A DNA stretch of 64,000 nucleotides from Larimichthys crocea (GCF_000972845.2 NC_040032.1:13834002-13898001), one strand, 5' to 3'; positions 13,306 through 26,703 are shown, numbered from the stretch's first letter. The notes: a model not told the origin generated them from the letters alone. Numbers and translations: made by a program.

Positions 13306-16300
13306 TCCTTCCGCTCAGTATTGACTCAAAACAAGAGTTTTAATAGGTTTGAGGATACATAATGACACCCTAAAAGTTACACATTGAGCCTTTTTAAGAT
13401 AATCTGCAGTGTGCAAGCTTCGCAGCCAGGGAAATGACCAGAGCAGACCCTCCTGTGATGCCTGATTGGAAACACGGGGCCCCAGGAATTTGATATTGAA
13501 CAGCAGCCTCGGTGTACGCTGTACGCTGTGTTCATTTTCTACTTGTACAATATGTACGGTGACTTACTGACAGCTTCAGTGAGACAGTTTGACAACTCCC
13601 AGAGCTCAAGCAGAAATGGAAACTACTCTTACTGTAGTTCAGTTTTTCTTTTTCTATTTTGTATTTTTCATTTCAAAGATCCATGAAATTGATCCTAATG
13701 AAACTAATGAATCTAAAATCTTACCTTGATGATCTGACGAGCAAAAAAAAAAAAACATTTTATTGTTTCTGTTTTTAATTTGAACGTGAAAAAAAAAAAT
13801 CACTCGTTTAACTGACTGAGAAACGTGTCTACACTCACTCAGAACAGCGTTTACTGTGTAAACTGAAGATTATACATTTGTGTAGTGTCTGAGATGTTGT
13901 AACTGCTGACTGGGGCACATTTTCTAAGCGAGTCAGAAGAGCAGGAGAGACCAAGGCCCAGCAGGGACTTAAGCCAGAGAGCTGGGCAGGAAACAGATGG
14001 CATTGGTTGGAGGGAGCGGGGGCAGGCGGTGCACGAATAGACAGCAGTGCCTGGCCAGAGGATATTACAGCAAGCCTGGACACACTCATCCTCTGTCCCC
14101 TACCTCCCAGGGGATTAATAAGCCCATCATGGCTGTTGCCCATATGGGAAGCCGCAGAAGAGACCGAGGCACTGAGGGGGATGATACTGTAACTGGTTAG
14201 CCATTTTGTGTCCTAATGCCTCACTTTGACGCCGTAATGTTCGGGGACCATGTTATTGTTGCAGATGTTACAGCTTCACTTTATCTCGTAATGGAGGGCA
14301 GAGGAAGGGAGTCAGGCAAAGGTGAGGGCTCTGACTCGGCCCACTGGGAACACTTCTGCAGGTGTTTCGTCATTTTATTTTTACACCAGCGGAGCAAAAC
14401 AGGTGGCGCAGCTTATGATTGGCACAAAACCAAAGAGGAGCACCCCCTATCTGGTGTATTCCCCCAACCAGGAGGACATTATAGACGCCACCTTGACTGA
14501 GATGTATCTCTAACATAGACTGTAGCCGCTGCTGTGACAGTATCGACTTTGTCTGGAGCTGTAGTGGTGTTGGTGACATTTCTTATATTCTCACATCACC
14601 TCCGGTGCGGCCGAGGGCTCTGTCTAACCTTTGAGGCGCCAAGTGGTGGCCCACTGGAAGAACAGCAGCCAGCTTTATGCGACCTTTATGAGTGCTTTCA
14701 CAGCGCCTCCTCCCTTTCCTCCTCGCCTCTGTTTTCCAACCACAACCCTTTTGTCTGGCTGCTGGCTCCTTTAGAAGCCCGGTGTCTAGTGCTGACAAGC
14801 TGGATCTGCTGGTGTCCTTGGCTCCCCGGAGAGCCGTCTAGCCTCTGCAGCCTCTCTAGGTATAGGCTTGCAGACGAGGATGGCAAAGGAGAGCAGACAG
14901 TGAAGATGGATAGTTTTACTGCAGATAGACAAGGGACTCCTCTCTGTTGGTCGATGCCACAACTATCTTTAACCAGCCATGAAATAATGGCATCATAAAA
15001 TGTGAAAAACTAAAATCTTTTGGTCATAAATTTTCCAGTTTTTCACATGTGCATGTGTTGCTGCAGTTGTTATGTCAGAGTAGGCTTAGACGAAGGTGAC
15101 CTCCAGTCACAGCAGGTCCCCGAGAGGAATTAATAGAAAATCCACAATAATAATAATAATAATAATAATAATAAGAGTCGTGCAGCCAGCTACATGAATG
15201 TACTTCCTGCTGGTGTTAACAGCTTCATTAGGCCCTGATCGAGCCGTTAAAATGCATTATGATTTCCCCATTTTCTAACCCCACTCCACTTTACATCCAT
15301 AAAAAAAGTCTTAATGTTATTCAAATCGCTTCCTTGGAGTAAAAGTTGTCTCGCCGTACTGGTTGCTTCTCTCTTCACCCAGTCAGCTCGGTTCATGCAC
15401 AGAAGGGATCCGCAACTGCTTCACTTCCCAATCTGTGTATACAAACTGTTGTTTGTACAGAGGCTGGGAGGATTATAGCAGGATGCCTCTCTCTGAAAGG
15501 TGCCTTAATCCTGCTCCCAGCTTGCAGATTAGAAGATTTATTTTTTTTTTTTGGAAGATTTCACTCAGTATCATCTCTTTCCCCAGGCATGTAAACACAT
15601 TTATACACTGATTAGCCCAGAAACATTGCTTAGGACCCCCCAAAAATACAACCCACGTGTGATATCAAAGGCATTACTGCGTCCATATATGCATATGTGC
15701 ATCCTCTCTTGGGGCATTGTGGTGGAGCCTGTGTTAACACTGGAATATCTGCCGCTTCATTGCACACTAGCGTCTTCCTCCCTCTGACAGATGGCTGGAG
15801 GAGATGTGAAATCCAAGCAGGCAGAGAGGGGTGGGATGTCTGTCGTGGCATTATGGTTTGTCTCATATTATCTCCCTTTTGCCATGACCCGGGAGCGTCA
15901 CGCTCGGCCGCCGATACAGGAGCTCGGGCAGATTGAGATGTAAAAAGCACGGAGAAACATAAGTGGTGGATGGAGGGAGGAGTGACCGGTCTCACCTTGA
16001 CAGTTTAGGGGAGAAGCTGCTAAAATATATATCTTTTACAATTCATCGCTCCAGCTGCAGGGTCGTTTGCGCATGCACGTGTGCGCCCGCCCGCCTGATA
16101 CACCTCTCTGCAGGGCAGTGAGGTGTATGAGGAGCCGATGACAGATGGTCATCATCACTGTCAGTGACATTTCTGTCCTCGTCTCCACCTCTCTCGTCTT
16201 CTGATGGATGCCTGTTTTTCTCTCTCTTTTTTTTCTCACGATATGCGGGGATGAGCTCGAGGTCACAGAAGATCAGAGATGATAAGGGTGGCCCGTCTTT

Positions 16301-18198
16301 TGTTTCAGCCCTCCATCAATCAATCGGCCAATCAGTTCCTCTTTCAGAGCCCCCTTCTGTTTGACATTCCCTTCCAGTCTTCCACAGTTTCTGCTTTCAG
16401 TCAGTCAATATCTGTGCCATATTAATCTTGTCCTCGTCCGTTTGGTCTGCAGTTTTTATCTGTATGTCCAATATTGAGCTTTGCATTTTTTCGGCGGAAG
16501 CCATTACTGAGAAACACTGTCAAAAACGGTTCTTTCCAGGTTGACCTTGATTCATGGAAGCTATCTGTCCTCTAGCGTCAGTGTCTCCTTATTATGAAGA
16601 GAATGCTTCCTCATAGTGGCAGATAGTGGACCTGTCAGTGAGCGTGGGGAGAGGGGAAAAAAAGACAGAAAAAATCTCAGTAAAAATGACAAAAAACACT
16701 CCCTAATCACTCTCCTGTGGTGCAGAATCTGAAAGCTTTCCTGATCTGTCAGCAATCTGTGCTGCGGTCCCATTGGACTCCATCCCCCCCCACCCCTATT
16801 TCCACACATACAGAGTAGTAATACGAACGCTACAAGATGCAGAGAGGGAAGAAGGCACAGTGCACAGTGCTGTTGCTGTGAATGAACTGCACGTACTGTA
16901 TGAGGGCTGAGACAGCAGAAGGTAGGAGGTAGGAGAGAGGTATATTTATGTGTGTGTGTGTCTTATCTGGGTGATGAGAAGGGCAGTGCATGATAGGCGA
17001 CACAGTGTACTACCTCCGAAAAGCCTCCCCCAGTGACACTTGTTCTCTCTCATATCTGTGTCTGCTCTATTATTGTCATGGAAGCCGGCGTCAGCCAGCG
17101 GCGGGGTCTAGAGTCTGAATATCACCGGCCGACATCTCTAATTGGAGCACGCATGCAAATTATACCCGTGTTTATTCTTATAGATGATTACATTCACAAG
17201 CAGCCAGCCGTGAAATAGAAACCTTTACGCTTCAAGGTCAAGCCGGCCATCTCCAGAGAGTTTCAACAGGCGGGTTACACCCTGTGTTTATCACCAGCAC
17301 TTGACCGATGCTCAGGCAAGCCCTACTTATTCAGGATTGAAGAGAATGCCACTACAAAAAAATAAAATAATAACCACAGGCACAAGCGTTTTTTTTTTTT
17401 TACAATCATTATCAAACAACCACAATCCAATAAATTAGAGTCGCAGCTACATTAAAGCAGCCTCATGATTTCAAGAGGCACACAGCGCAGAACGGCGTTT
17501 AATGGACTGACATTTTGCCCTGTCTCTTTTTTCCTCCTCCTCCTCCTCCTCCCCTTGAAGATGGAATGAAGCCTCCGCCGCGCGCTCGATTTATAAAAGC
17601 GCTACTGTCCAAATTAATTTGAAATGGAATGTCGGGGTTGCCTTGGAGACACGCTGAGGCGGAAGCCAGCCATTGTAACTCACCTGAGCTGTCACAGGAA
17701 AAGGCCGCCTCTGCATTTTTAAGAAATGAAATAGTCATTTTCAGCGTGGGCTGCAGTGAAGAGGGCGAATAATGAAGGGAAATAGTTAGGATTTGTCATT
17801 GCCATTGATTTGTCAAGGCCTATCTGTTTTTACAGGCCCCTGTTGTGTTTTACAACAGAAGTCAGAGAGAGCCACAAAACCCAAAAGAACCTTTGCACCA
17901 AAGACCCTGAAAACTTCTCAGAATCGTGCTGGAATACATCCACACAATCTGCCGAAGTTAGATTAGACTTCTGTTTTTTTTTTTTATTGCTTTGTAAAAG
18001 GCGGATCACCGTTAGAAAAGGGTGATGTCATGTCATTTCCGTGCTCCAATCTGGATTGGCATTCAGAATCTGACGACAGTTGGAGGATTATTTGGACATT
18101 GTCAGGCGACCCAGGGTTTAAAAACGTGTAGATATTTTTCAAGGCGTTCACTGGTTTCCATCTATTTCCATTCAAAATCAGTATCTGAGTAGGGTCGT
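13306..18198. other. upstream intergenic DNA, no proven gene
   Basis: A relatively GC-rich part (13900-15000) has several overlapping open frames. One 3'-exon-like frame at 14390-14513 is discussed as a finding. An (AAT)n run is at 15145-15174. A block near 17130-17220 contains an octamer-type ATGCAAAT (17153-17160), and 17480-17760 is non-repetitive with a TCC run. I see no other genes. Confidence 0.45.
15145..15174. repeat. (AAT)n microsatellite
   Basis: About ten AAT/ATA units. Confidence 0.9.
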
Positions 18199-19010
18199 AC
18201 TAATAATAACTTTATTCATATAGCACTTTTATGTTTACAAAGCAGAGAGACAGACAACAGACGGCCAAACAAGTTAAAATCGAGAATGTGTAAAACACAA
18301 CAAAGAAAGAGTCACAGAAGACAGGCAGAGCGAGAATAAATTAAAAAATATCTGATATATTTCGTCCACTAATCAAATGATCGGCGGTTCAGCCCCTCCA
18401 GTCTGCATCTTGAAGTGTCCTTGGGCAAGAACCCTAAATTACTCCCGAAGGCCTCACCAATGTTGTGTGAATGTGTATGAATGGTTAGCAGCCAATGCCG
18501 CCAGTCTATGAATGTGTGTGAACGGGTTAATTGAGATATGTAGTGTAAAAGCACTTTGAGTGGTCAGAAGACTAGAAAGGGGCTATATATAAGTGCAGTC
18601 CATTTACCATTTAAAAGCTTTGGAATAAAAGAATAGAACAGTAAAAAGAGGTGTGAATATATGTAGGTTGGGGGGAATAAAAAGGAAAAAATGGCAGGTT
18701 TGGTGTTAAAGGATAAAAAGATGATAAGACTGACTTGATATGACTTCTCCAAATGGCAAGTCTCCTCGGGCAGCTCGTTCCAAAAGTTGGAAAAGGTGCA
18801 GTCACCTCTAGTTTTTAGGCTCTAACCTTGACCGGCCACACAAGAATCTACGGCTGCAAACGGACTCCTATTGGCAATTTAATTAAGGGCCAGACCTTGA
18901 CGTCAGTTTAAATCTTAAAATTAATCCTAAAACACACAGAGAGTCAATAGAGGGAAGCTAAAATCAGGGTGATGTGATGGTGTCTGTTACTAAAATGAAT
19001 AGAAACCAAT
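18199..19010 (-). mobile_element. LINE 3' end (L2/CR1-like), interrupted by a SINE
   Basis: On the minus strand, 18730-18970 gives a decayed reverse-transcriptase C-terminus: pieces reading like FRINFKI and RGDCTF.NFWNELPEE. It is followed by a 3' tail complementary to ATAATAACTTTATTCATATA at 18200. These match the LHWLPV-FRIDFKI ... W-LP pattern of a widespread fish LINE. Stops are present and the element is dead. Confidence 0.65.
18368..18615 (+). mobile_element. teleost tRNA-derived SINE
   Basis: Carries the familiar body and tail of a common fish SINE: TGAAGTGTCCTTGGGCAAGA, then GTGTGAATGTGTATGAATGG, then AAAAGCACTTTGAGTGGTCA, ending in CTATATATAAGTGCAGTCCA TTTACCA. The promoter head is poorly preserved. 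It splits a LINE fragment on the other strand, so it inserted after the LINE. Confidence 0.8.
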
Positions 19011-19017
19011 GGCAGTG

Positions 19018-19145
19018 TGCACCGGTAAGGGCGACCCTTTACCCCTGTGGCCTTCTGCTACTCCCAACTCTTCGCTCTTCCCTATCTACCTTCAGCTGCA
19101 GCGTCAAATAAAGGTGAAAAAGGCCCCAGAATACATTAAAAAAAC
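19018..19145 (+). mobile_element. SINE-like repeat tail
   Basis: Pyrimidine-rich body followed by GTCAAATAAAGGTGAAAAAG and an A-rich end, like the tail of the SINE family at 22488-22625 (CAATAAAGGCATAAAAGGCC). The head is degraded. Confidence 0.45.
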
Positions 19146-20467
19146 ATCAACACAAACCTGGATAGACCGCATTTGGACGTAGTCAGCAGAAAAGTTCGAC
19201 ATAATTTGTAGTTAAAGAGCTAAAAAGCTGCAAACATATGGTTCTTTAGGAAGGTAAACAAAATGATTTGGGCTACACGTGTCCAATGTGCTGATTAAGG
19301 AGGTCTGACTAATGAATCATACGGCTCTCATTCTAATTAGCTCATTGTTCCTGTGTGCTCACGACTCTCTCAGGCTTTTGTTCCCAAAAAAAAAGAAAAG
19401 AAGCAACTTTCTTCTAATTAAGAGGAAATGCAAGTTCAGCTTGTTAGACCGGAGACATCACACTGATGTTCCAGATGTCTCGCAGCCTTACCTTGGCTTG
19501 CTGAGCCTCCGTTGTAGCTCTATCTATCTCACTGGCTCGTGTCACTGTTATCTAATTAACGAGCTATTAAGACAGCGCCACAAGCGCTCCACATGTTGGC
19601 TTTAGCTCTCTAGTCATTGGTTTATTTAAAAAAAAAAGAAGAAAAAAAAGGCATTGTGTAAACTGCTGCTGTCAAAACAATTCAGCAAAGAGCGATAGAT
19701 TTTTATTTTTCTCCTTTTTCCCCCTTTTAAATTGCTCCATTTTCTGCAGCGAACGCCCGACAGACCGATCTTCTCTTTTCATTCTTCTCTGTCATGTGTG
19801 GTCTTTGTCTCATTGAGCGCACTATTCTCCCACATTAGCCTCTCTTCTCTTTATCTGAAGCACTCCGATGGTAATATAGCTTTTTGGTGCCAGTAAGTTT
19901 ACTGATCCTCAGCCAACAAGGCCATGACCTGCCTCACACCACCTCCTTCTCTGTGTGTTTAGCTGTCCGCACATGAAAGTTGTCAGGATAGAAAAACTGC
20001 ATCTGATTTGCGTGCAGCTGATTGTGTGGCTCGTGAGCCCTCGCATGTGAATGACTCAAGAGGAGAAGCCAACAGCTCACGCCTCTCGTGAAGTCTGATT
20101 CACCCACCGAGCCGGGCGGCATCGGCCATCACACGATGGGCAGGTGGGGGATCTGTGCGTGCCTGTAATGAAATGAATGGCATTTCAATAATTACTGGAT
20201 TAAATCCACCTTCATAGACGCTGATGTGAAGGTTGATTGAAGCTTGATAGATCCTTTGTTATGACTGAAGAACAGATTGTTATATTAATGCATCACCGAC
20301 CCTCTGGTTCACTCCTTAATGTAGATGCCATCTTGGTTTTTTTTGTTCATCTTTGTTTTGTTTGAGCTTCTTGCTTTTTGAAAAATCATTTGATTTTCCA
20401 CAGCTCCACATTCATTACTTTATTACCATAGCAACCGGTGCACAGAATTTAATTTCTAAGCATTAGA

Positions 20468-20502
<35 letters not shown>

Positions 20503-22029
20503 GTAGAAATAAACAATTAGCAGCACCAACAGCACACGCTATTATTATAACTTTAAATATGAGCACACAGTGAAAACAGATGGAGACGCTGTCACCAGAT
20601 ATTGTACACGCCTTTAATCACTCCCCTGTTACACCCGGCGAGTGCTACGTTTAATTCCTCAGCCTGATTGTTTGATCGTCTTATTTTGTCAAGGATGAAC
20701 ATGTTTTCTTTCCTCTTAAACAGTTGGCAGTGGCGGCAGCCAGCGAAGCACTTTCTCAACACCTTCACAGACTGCCTGTTGATAAATGGCGCGTGGTTGA
20801 CCTTGTCGAACCTAAAATCCACCACCATTTATTTATTTTTTTTCTCTTTATCCCACCTCCCACTATTTTAAGCTCAAGCTGTGGAGCACTTTTAATACTG
20901 GAGGGTCCATTGTTGTCCATTATAATCCCTGTGACTAAGAGGACAGTACCATCTGTGAATTTATTATACACAGGATGTGTTGGAGGGGTGATATGAATAG
21001 TTTGAGGGCTCATAAAAAAAAAATTTCCGGCATGACTTCCTGCGTTATTTAACAAAATCCTAGCAAATTACACAACAGCACATTTATATCTACGGTCATG
21101 ATTCTATGTTTAGTCGGACATGATGCACTGAGGTTATTTCAGATGTTGTAATTATGGCTCAAACATGCTTCTAATAGTATTTATGCAGTTTGCATAATCA
21201 AAATTCAGCCTTTATTCACTTTGTCACGGCTGGTTTTGTCACATCAGCCTGCAAATGTGGATATTTTTGTATTTAATTATGTGGTAATGCATGTTGCTTC
21301 TGATCTAACTGTACACTATTTACTGGATATTATTAAATCTTGTAAACATGTGACAGGGAACAAGAAACCATCTAATTAGTTGGTGCACGAGGTTATGGCA
21401 TGGACGTGGCACACACAAAGCTGTAGCTATAAATAAGAATGTGGCATCTCAGTCAACATGCCAGATTTAATAAGGACTGAAATACATTGTTGGCCATGCT
21501 CCATTTGGAGTCATATGCTATATGCCAGCAGCAGATGCGCGCGTTACAATCTTACTAGTCTACAAGGAAATGCAGCTGATGTGTCTGCTGTCAACTGGAA
21601 GCGAGAGGCGAGAGGCGAGAGACACGGAGCTGAATGTTTCTCTTCCGTTTAAAATCTTTAGAAGCGATTGGATGTGAGTTTACCAGCAGCTTTCCTCTGT
21701 GGCTCTGACTTAGAGAGATCCAGCAGGCATGTGTGTATCCGTGCTAGTGATGCGGTTCAGTGAATCAGTGGTTCTCAACCTGGTGGTCTCTAAGTGGTAA
21801 CATATTGTGGCAATTCAACACAGATAACACTCTATATACTACAGACTATATACTCTGTTTTAACAGGGAGTAATATGAAACTGTATTTCTATCTATGATT
21901 GTTCTTTTAGGCCTAAAGCACACATGTTAACTGTTGATGAAGGTGCCTTAATTAACACTCATTAAAGCCACAATCAAATTAGTTGTTGTTCTTTGGGCAA
22001 AGCAACAGTCCTCTTTAAAAAGTTGAAAA
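19146..22029. other. upstream intergenic DNA, no gene recognised
   Basis: Holds a CA microsatellite (20470-20500) and otherwise ordinary AT-rich sequence. A CAGTGGTTCTCAACCT motif at about 21768 resembles a hAT-type terminal repeat, without a partner. Nothing coding is supported. Confidence 0.45.
20470..20500. repeat. (AC)n microsatellite
   Basis: About 15 AC units. Confidence 0.92.
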
Positions 22030-22130
22030 TCACTGTCAGGATGAAATATCTCTAGATATATTAAGGGGTGGATTGCCATGAAATGTGGTTCAGAAATGTT
22101 TAAGTTCCTCTCAGCATCTTAATAACATCT
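22030..22130 (+). repeat. dispersed repeat ('GGATTGCCATGAAAT' family), copy 1
   Basis: GATGAAATATCTCTAGATAT ... GGTGGATTGCCATGAAATGT. Same family as 49020-49130 and, inverted, 63375-63485. Confidence 0.6.
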
Positions 22131-22141
22131 TAATAACAGTC

Positions 22142-22292
22142 CTTGCCGCCGCGGCCCAGGGTTCAAAACCGATGCGTGGCTCTTATCCGCATGTCATTCC
22201 CCATCTCTCTCTCTCCCCACATTCCCCCACATTTCTGTCACTCTTCAAGCTGTCTCTGCAAAATAAAGCTCAAAAAAAATCTTTAAAACTGT
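22142..22292 (+). mobile_element. teleost SINE (degraded head)
   Basis: Contains a B-box-like GGGTTCAAAACC, then CATGTCATTCCCCATCTCTC and a tail AAAATAAAGCTCAAAAAAAA TC. This body is shared by a common fish SINE family. Confidence 0.65.
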
Positions 22293-22487
22293 CCCATCAT
22301 TCCCAGTTGTACTTTGTGTTCAGTCCTAAGAAAAGACCATGTATAGGCCACACAAAGCTAACAACATGGCTGTAGACTATGGGCCTATCCAGGCCAATGC
22401 AAACTTTAAACTTCCACATTTACTTCCCGGTTATGCAGCCCACTGAATATGAGCAGTATTGTTCCTCCATGGATCAAAAATTCATAA

Positions 22488-22635
22488 TACCAGGCGGTCG
22501 GTAGCGTAGTGGGTTAGGCGGCCGCCCCGTGTGTGGAGGCTATAGTCCTCACTGCAGCTGGCCTCGGTTGGCTATCTTCAGCTGTACTATCAATAAAGGC
22601 ATAAAAGGCCAAAAAAATAATCTTTAAAAAAAAAT
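22488..22635 (+). mobile_element. teleost SINE, same tail family
   Basis: Head-like GGTAGCGTAGTGGGTTAGG, a CT/G-rich body and tail TATCAATAAAGGCATAAAAG GCC followed by A-rich sequence. Lies 200 bp after a related copy in the same direction. Confidence 0.65.
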
Positions 22636-23357
22636 CATAATACAGAGAGTCATAATTGAGCTTGTTTGCAGTTCTAGACGTCCTATCAACAGTTTTACAG
22701 ACATCTCTCTCATAATGGTAGGAAATTAGTATCCAGATCTTATTATACATCCACACTGTAAACTCTTGTTGTTTGCCAACACTTGTCCTGACATTCAGGA
22801 AATTAACGGGTAAGGCTGAACGTTACATTTTAATAACTGTGTTTATCATATTAACCACATTAAGACCACAACCGAGCAGCAAATCTGCTTTCTTCATTTT
22901 CACAGTCACCTTGCTTTGTTACTTTGTATTCAGCCTGTCACTTGAAACTGAATGATGGGAGCATTTAGAACATTTTAATTAAGAAAACAACAGCAGGCCT
23001 CGCGCTGTATTACAGGAAGCCAAAAGCGCCTTGAACATTTTTACCGTGTCAGTAAATTCGCTTTAGCTGCAGCTCATGTTCACCGCTGTTTTTAAAAGCT
23101 CTGTTACTTCAGCAGTGATATACTGTACATTTTGACACAGTGTAAGAAACCGCCATGATTTTAGTGCCGAGTCGTTCATCTAAATAGATACAACATAAAA
23201 TGGCTTTGAGTGTTCTTTTACATCACAGCTGGTATCATTTTAGATGTAAAAGTGCCAAACCAATAAACTCAGCCGGGTTTCTTTTGGCCTTCATCTGCCC
23301 TTGCCTCTCTTCTGTAGGTATAAAGGTGTGAGAGGGACTGTTATATATAGTGTATAG

Positions 23358-23732
23358 TGTTGTAGCACTCGAGATCGGACTTTTAGATGGTCTTGGTCTT
23401 CTCCGAATCGCCCGCGTTTTTACTTGCTCTCGCCTTGGTCTTAGATAACGAGGACTCAGGATTTTATTTCAAGACTGGTCAAGACCAGTTTTTCCCATGA
23501 ATCACCTAATAATGTCTAGTTTGTCCCGCCACAGCTTCGTAATGAAGTATATAAATCCTGCAATACGCTTACAGAGAAGGCTGGGAGGCGTGGGCCACAC
23601 CCAAAGAGATTTGTTAGTACCTAAAAGTTGACTATATGCTGTCTGGTCTCGGTCTTGGCTTGGTCTCGACCCCTCAAAGTCTCAGTCTTGTCTTGGTCTC
23701 AATACACTCTAGTCTTGGTCTTGACTACAACA
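23358..23732. mobile_element. non-autonomous DNA element with TGTTGTAG ends
   Basis: Starts TGTTGTAG and ends CTACAACA, an exact 8-bp inverted pair 375 bp apart. The sides are rich in GGTCTTGGTCTT / GTCTCGGTCTTGG units in both halves. Typical of a short fish inverted-repeat element; no transposase. Confidence 0.6.
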
Positions 23733-26040
23733 ATGGCTACTGTACAAGGCAGTAGCATTCGTGAACGAACTAAATTTGGCTGATCGAAACTATATAATTC
23801 TCCAACTAGAAATGACCTGATGTTCTTTCCGATCGCCAAACTTCTAATTTTGTCATGAAATGTCCTGAATATTTTCTTTTCAGCAGTTCAGGTTGGAACT
23901 TAGGGGACTAATAACGAAATCATTTGGTTCATTTGACCTGAGCTAAGTGATAGATAGCCTGAATCCCCAGTGTAATTAACCAGAGGTTTGAGCAGCCTGC
24001 ATGATTCCTGTCATGTGTGACAGCAGTCGACGGCCGCTGGCTGCTGGTGATTACAATCCTGGAAAGGTGTAGGCAGCAAACCCCGTATTTAGAATCAGCC
24101 CTTTGGCTGCTCGGAGCAAAACAATTCTTCTGTAAACTCCTGACAAGTTTGAAACCTTTGGGAAATGAAAAGGGGCATTGTCTGAAAGTTTGAGAGATTG
24201 TTGTTGTTTTTTCGCCGTGATTGGTAGAAGGTGGCTGTTATGTGCTATGAAAGTGGGCGCCGTGTTCGGCACAAGTGAAGGTGCTTTTTCCTGCAGTCCA
24301 GGGGCGATTGCAGTCAGGGAATGAGCGTCTGCCGGTAACTGACAGGCATCACTTTGTATCAGGAAGCTGATCACTCTGCGCTCCAGAGTGCTGTGTCAAT
24401 TAAAGCGCAGCAGCGCAGGCAGGTGGAAAGGAGGATGGCCTCATTTCTGTGCTGCAGCAGTCTGGAGATTGGCTTCAGATTGCTGCAGGCACTGACTCTA
24501 TTCAGCCAACTCTCTCTTTGACTGGCTCAATCACCCGTTCACAGCAGGCGGGTGGATAAGAGAGAGATTTCATCCATATCAATAGTGTGTCTTCAAAGCA
24601 TGCAGTGTTAAAACATGATTAAATAGGCGGAGTTCTGTCCAATATTATCAGAATTCTTTACTTGAATCTGACCCACCGTGATGAATTTACAGTGTTTCCT
24701 TCACATAAAGTGTACATTCCTCTGCGTTGGAGCTATAATGCAATTCACAGCTCATGTTGTAACCCTGACCACTCCTTACACACTCTTTCAGGAGGAACCT
24801 CTGCCACTTTTTAAGCAGCTCTTCACCCAGAGAACTGGCTCCTAACTTTTTAAATTAGTTTTTCTCTTTGAACTGTGCGAGTGCTCCAGCAGAACCGCGT
24901 CGTTGAGAAACCTATATTGAAACTTTTCCCCCCGTTCCTCTGTGAGCCAGAAGTCTCACTTTGTTTGGATCATTATCATACAAGTCAGTTATGATTCCAT
25001 ATAAATGTACACGGATGAATAATTGCAGATGATGGGTTTGTTTTTTTTACGGAGTTATGAGTTTAACCACTTGGGGAATAATCGCTCAGAAAGAGAGAGA
25101 AATATGTGAAATCAAAATAAGGATGCTGAGGGAGATGAAGCCGCACAGAGGCACTCGCCGGTGACAGCGACGAGTTAATTCAAGCCGAGCATTCCATAAT
25201 GGACGGTGAGTTCGGATGGCGGGCTAATCTCTGACATTCCCAGCGTGGGAAAGAGAGGACAGGGAGGCAAAGAGGGCACAGATGAGGGAGCTGCTCTCAT
25301 CTCTGTCCGTGAATAGAAGACTTTCCCTTTTTTGCTTGAATCCCACTGTTCAATTACTACTGCCCTCTGAGTGAGATGAGCCACATGCAGAAGTTTGACT
25401 GAAGTTCTGCAAACATCACTTCATCCCTCTGGGATTAACTCACACTTTAGAAAAAGGAGCGAGAGAGTGTAATTTATTGCCCTTATTCCCAAAATGCAAT
25501 AAGATGACAAACCGAGTTTGGGACAGCATACAGTATTTTTGTTGCAGCTAGATTTTCACTTCGCTCTGTGGCTGTATCCGAAAAAGAAAAAAAAAAGTGC
25601 TTTGTCTGCTGAAAGAACATTGAAGCTTATCGTGGTGGAACAAAGGCCAAAGCAGTTGATGAAACTTGAAAATGCAACTTAAGATGTATCCGCTGAGTAA
25701 GCAAGGACACACGATGGAGGCTGAATCAATAAATACACTCAACATGGACTACGCTGAAATGATACCTCAAAGAAAAGCATGACCTTCTTGTTCTTTTGTA
25801 ACTTGTTTAAGTTTTGTCTCGGGCCTTTGAGAGGAAGAGGCGTGCTGCACTTTTTAATGAGATCTGCTGCCTTTTATATAAACTGTGCTGCAGGGACGGA
25901 GAGGTTGTTATTCTGTAATTCAAGTGGCTGTTTGGGAGATTTAGAGATGGTAGATTGTGAGATCCTACGGAGAAATCATGCAGTCCATTTCTTATTCTTC
26001 TCGTGCGTGCTACTCGACTCGGTTTGGTTAAAGATTACTC

Positions 26041-26303
26041 GAGCGGCAACCTCCGTGGCTGTGAAGTGAAGCCAATGTAGAGATGCCAAAAACTGCAGTT
26101 CCTCAAACGTCCACTTGAGGCTGGTCAGTTTCCATAAGCCCCCATGTTAAAATGTCACAACTTCACAGCAGAAAAAACTCCATAGCTGGTCTCTATAGCT
26201 AATTTACCTGTTCAAACATCTTTGATTGACAGGTGGGTGCCATTACAGGCAGCTTGTTGGAGCCACCAGGCGTCATTCAGCCCGCCTCACGTCCATGTCA
26301 TGA
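26041..26303 (+). repeat. dispersed teleost repeat, left two-thirds
   Basis: GGCTGTGAAGTGAAGCCAAT, AACTGCAGTTCCTCAAACGT CCACTTGAGGCTGG, then GACAGGTGGGTGCCATTACA GG. Its right part is represented by the copy at 60698. Confidence 0.65.
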
Positions 26304-26703
26304 ACATTTGAGTGACACATTTTTGTGCAAAATTGTTGCACATGATTTTGTAATAGTAAAATTCACCAATACGTTTTTTTAAAAATAAAACAATTTCACT
26401 GCCCTCCGAAGATCACGCTGCCGTCATGCAGAAGTAATCGGAGCAATAATTAAAGATGAGTTGGAATCAGTGATCGTACATGACTTGAATTCTACTCTAG
26501 TGTTTACAAAGCGGAAGGCGTGCTGTCGTGTGCAGTGTATGCCCGGCAGGCATGGAATGATTCAGGCACACAGTCCAGACCTGAGCCCAGCTCTCCGCCG
26601 CCAGTGACCCCACTAATCACATCAGAAGCAGCACTATGCTAATCATTTCTCCCCTGAGACACAGGCACATGTGGCACTACAACTACATCGACTCTGCTCA
26701 AAC

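Noticed and set aside
14534..14998. 154-codon plus-strand open frame
   Set aside because: GC-rich region with open frames on both strands, no recognised domain, no splice or start context, Ser/Leu/Cys-rich composition.
15145..15174. CRISPR-like array
   Set aside because: The short tandem repeats here and elsewhere are microsatellites; no spacer-repeat pattern exists in this eukaryotic window.
7236..21790. hAT-type ends AGTGGTTCCTAACCT (7241) and CAGTGGTTCTCAACCT (21768)
   Set aside because: Each lacks an inverted partner at a sensible distance, so no element can be drawn.
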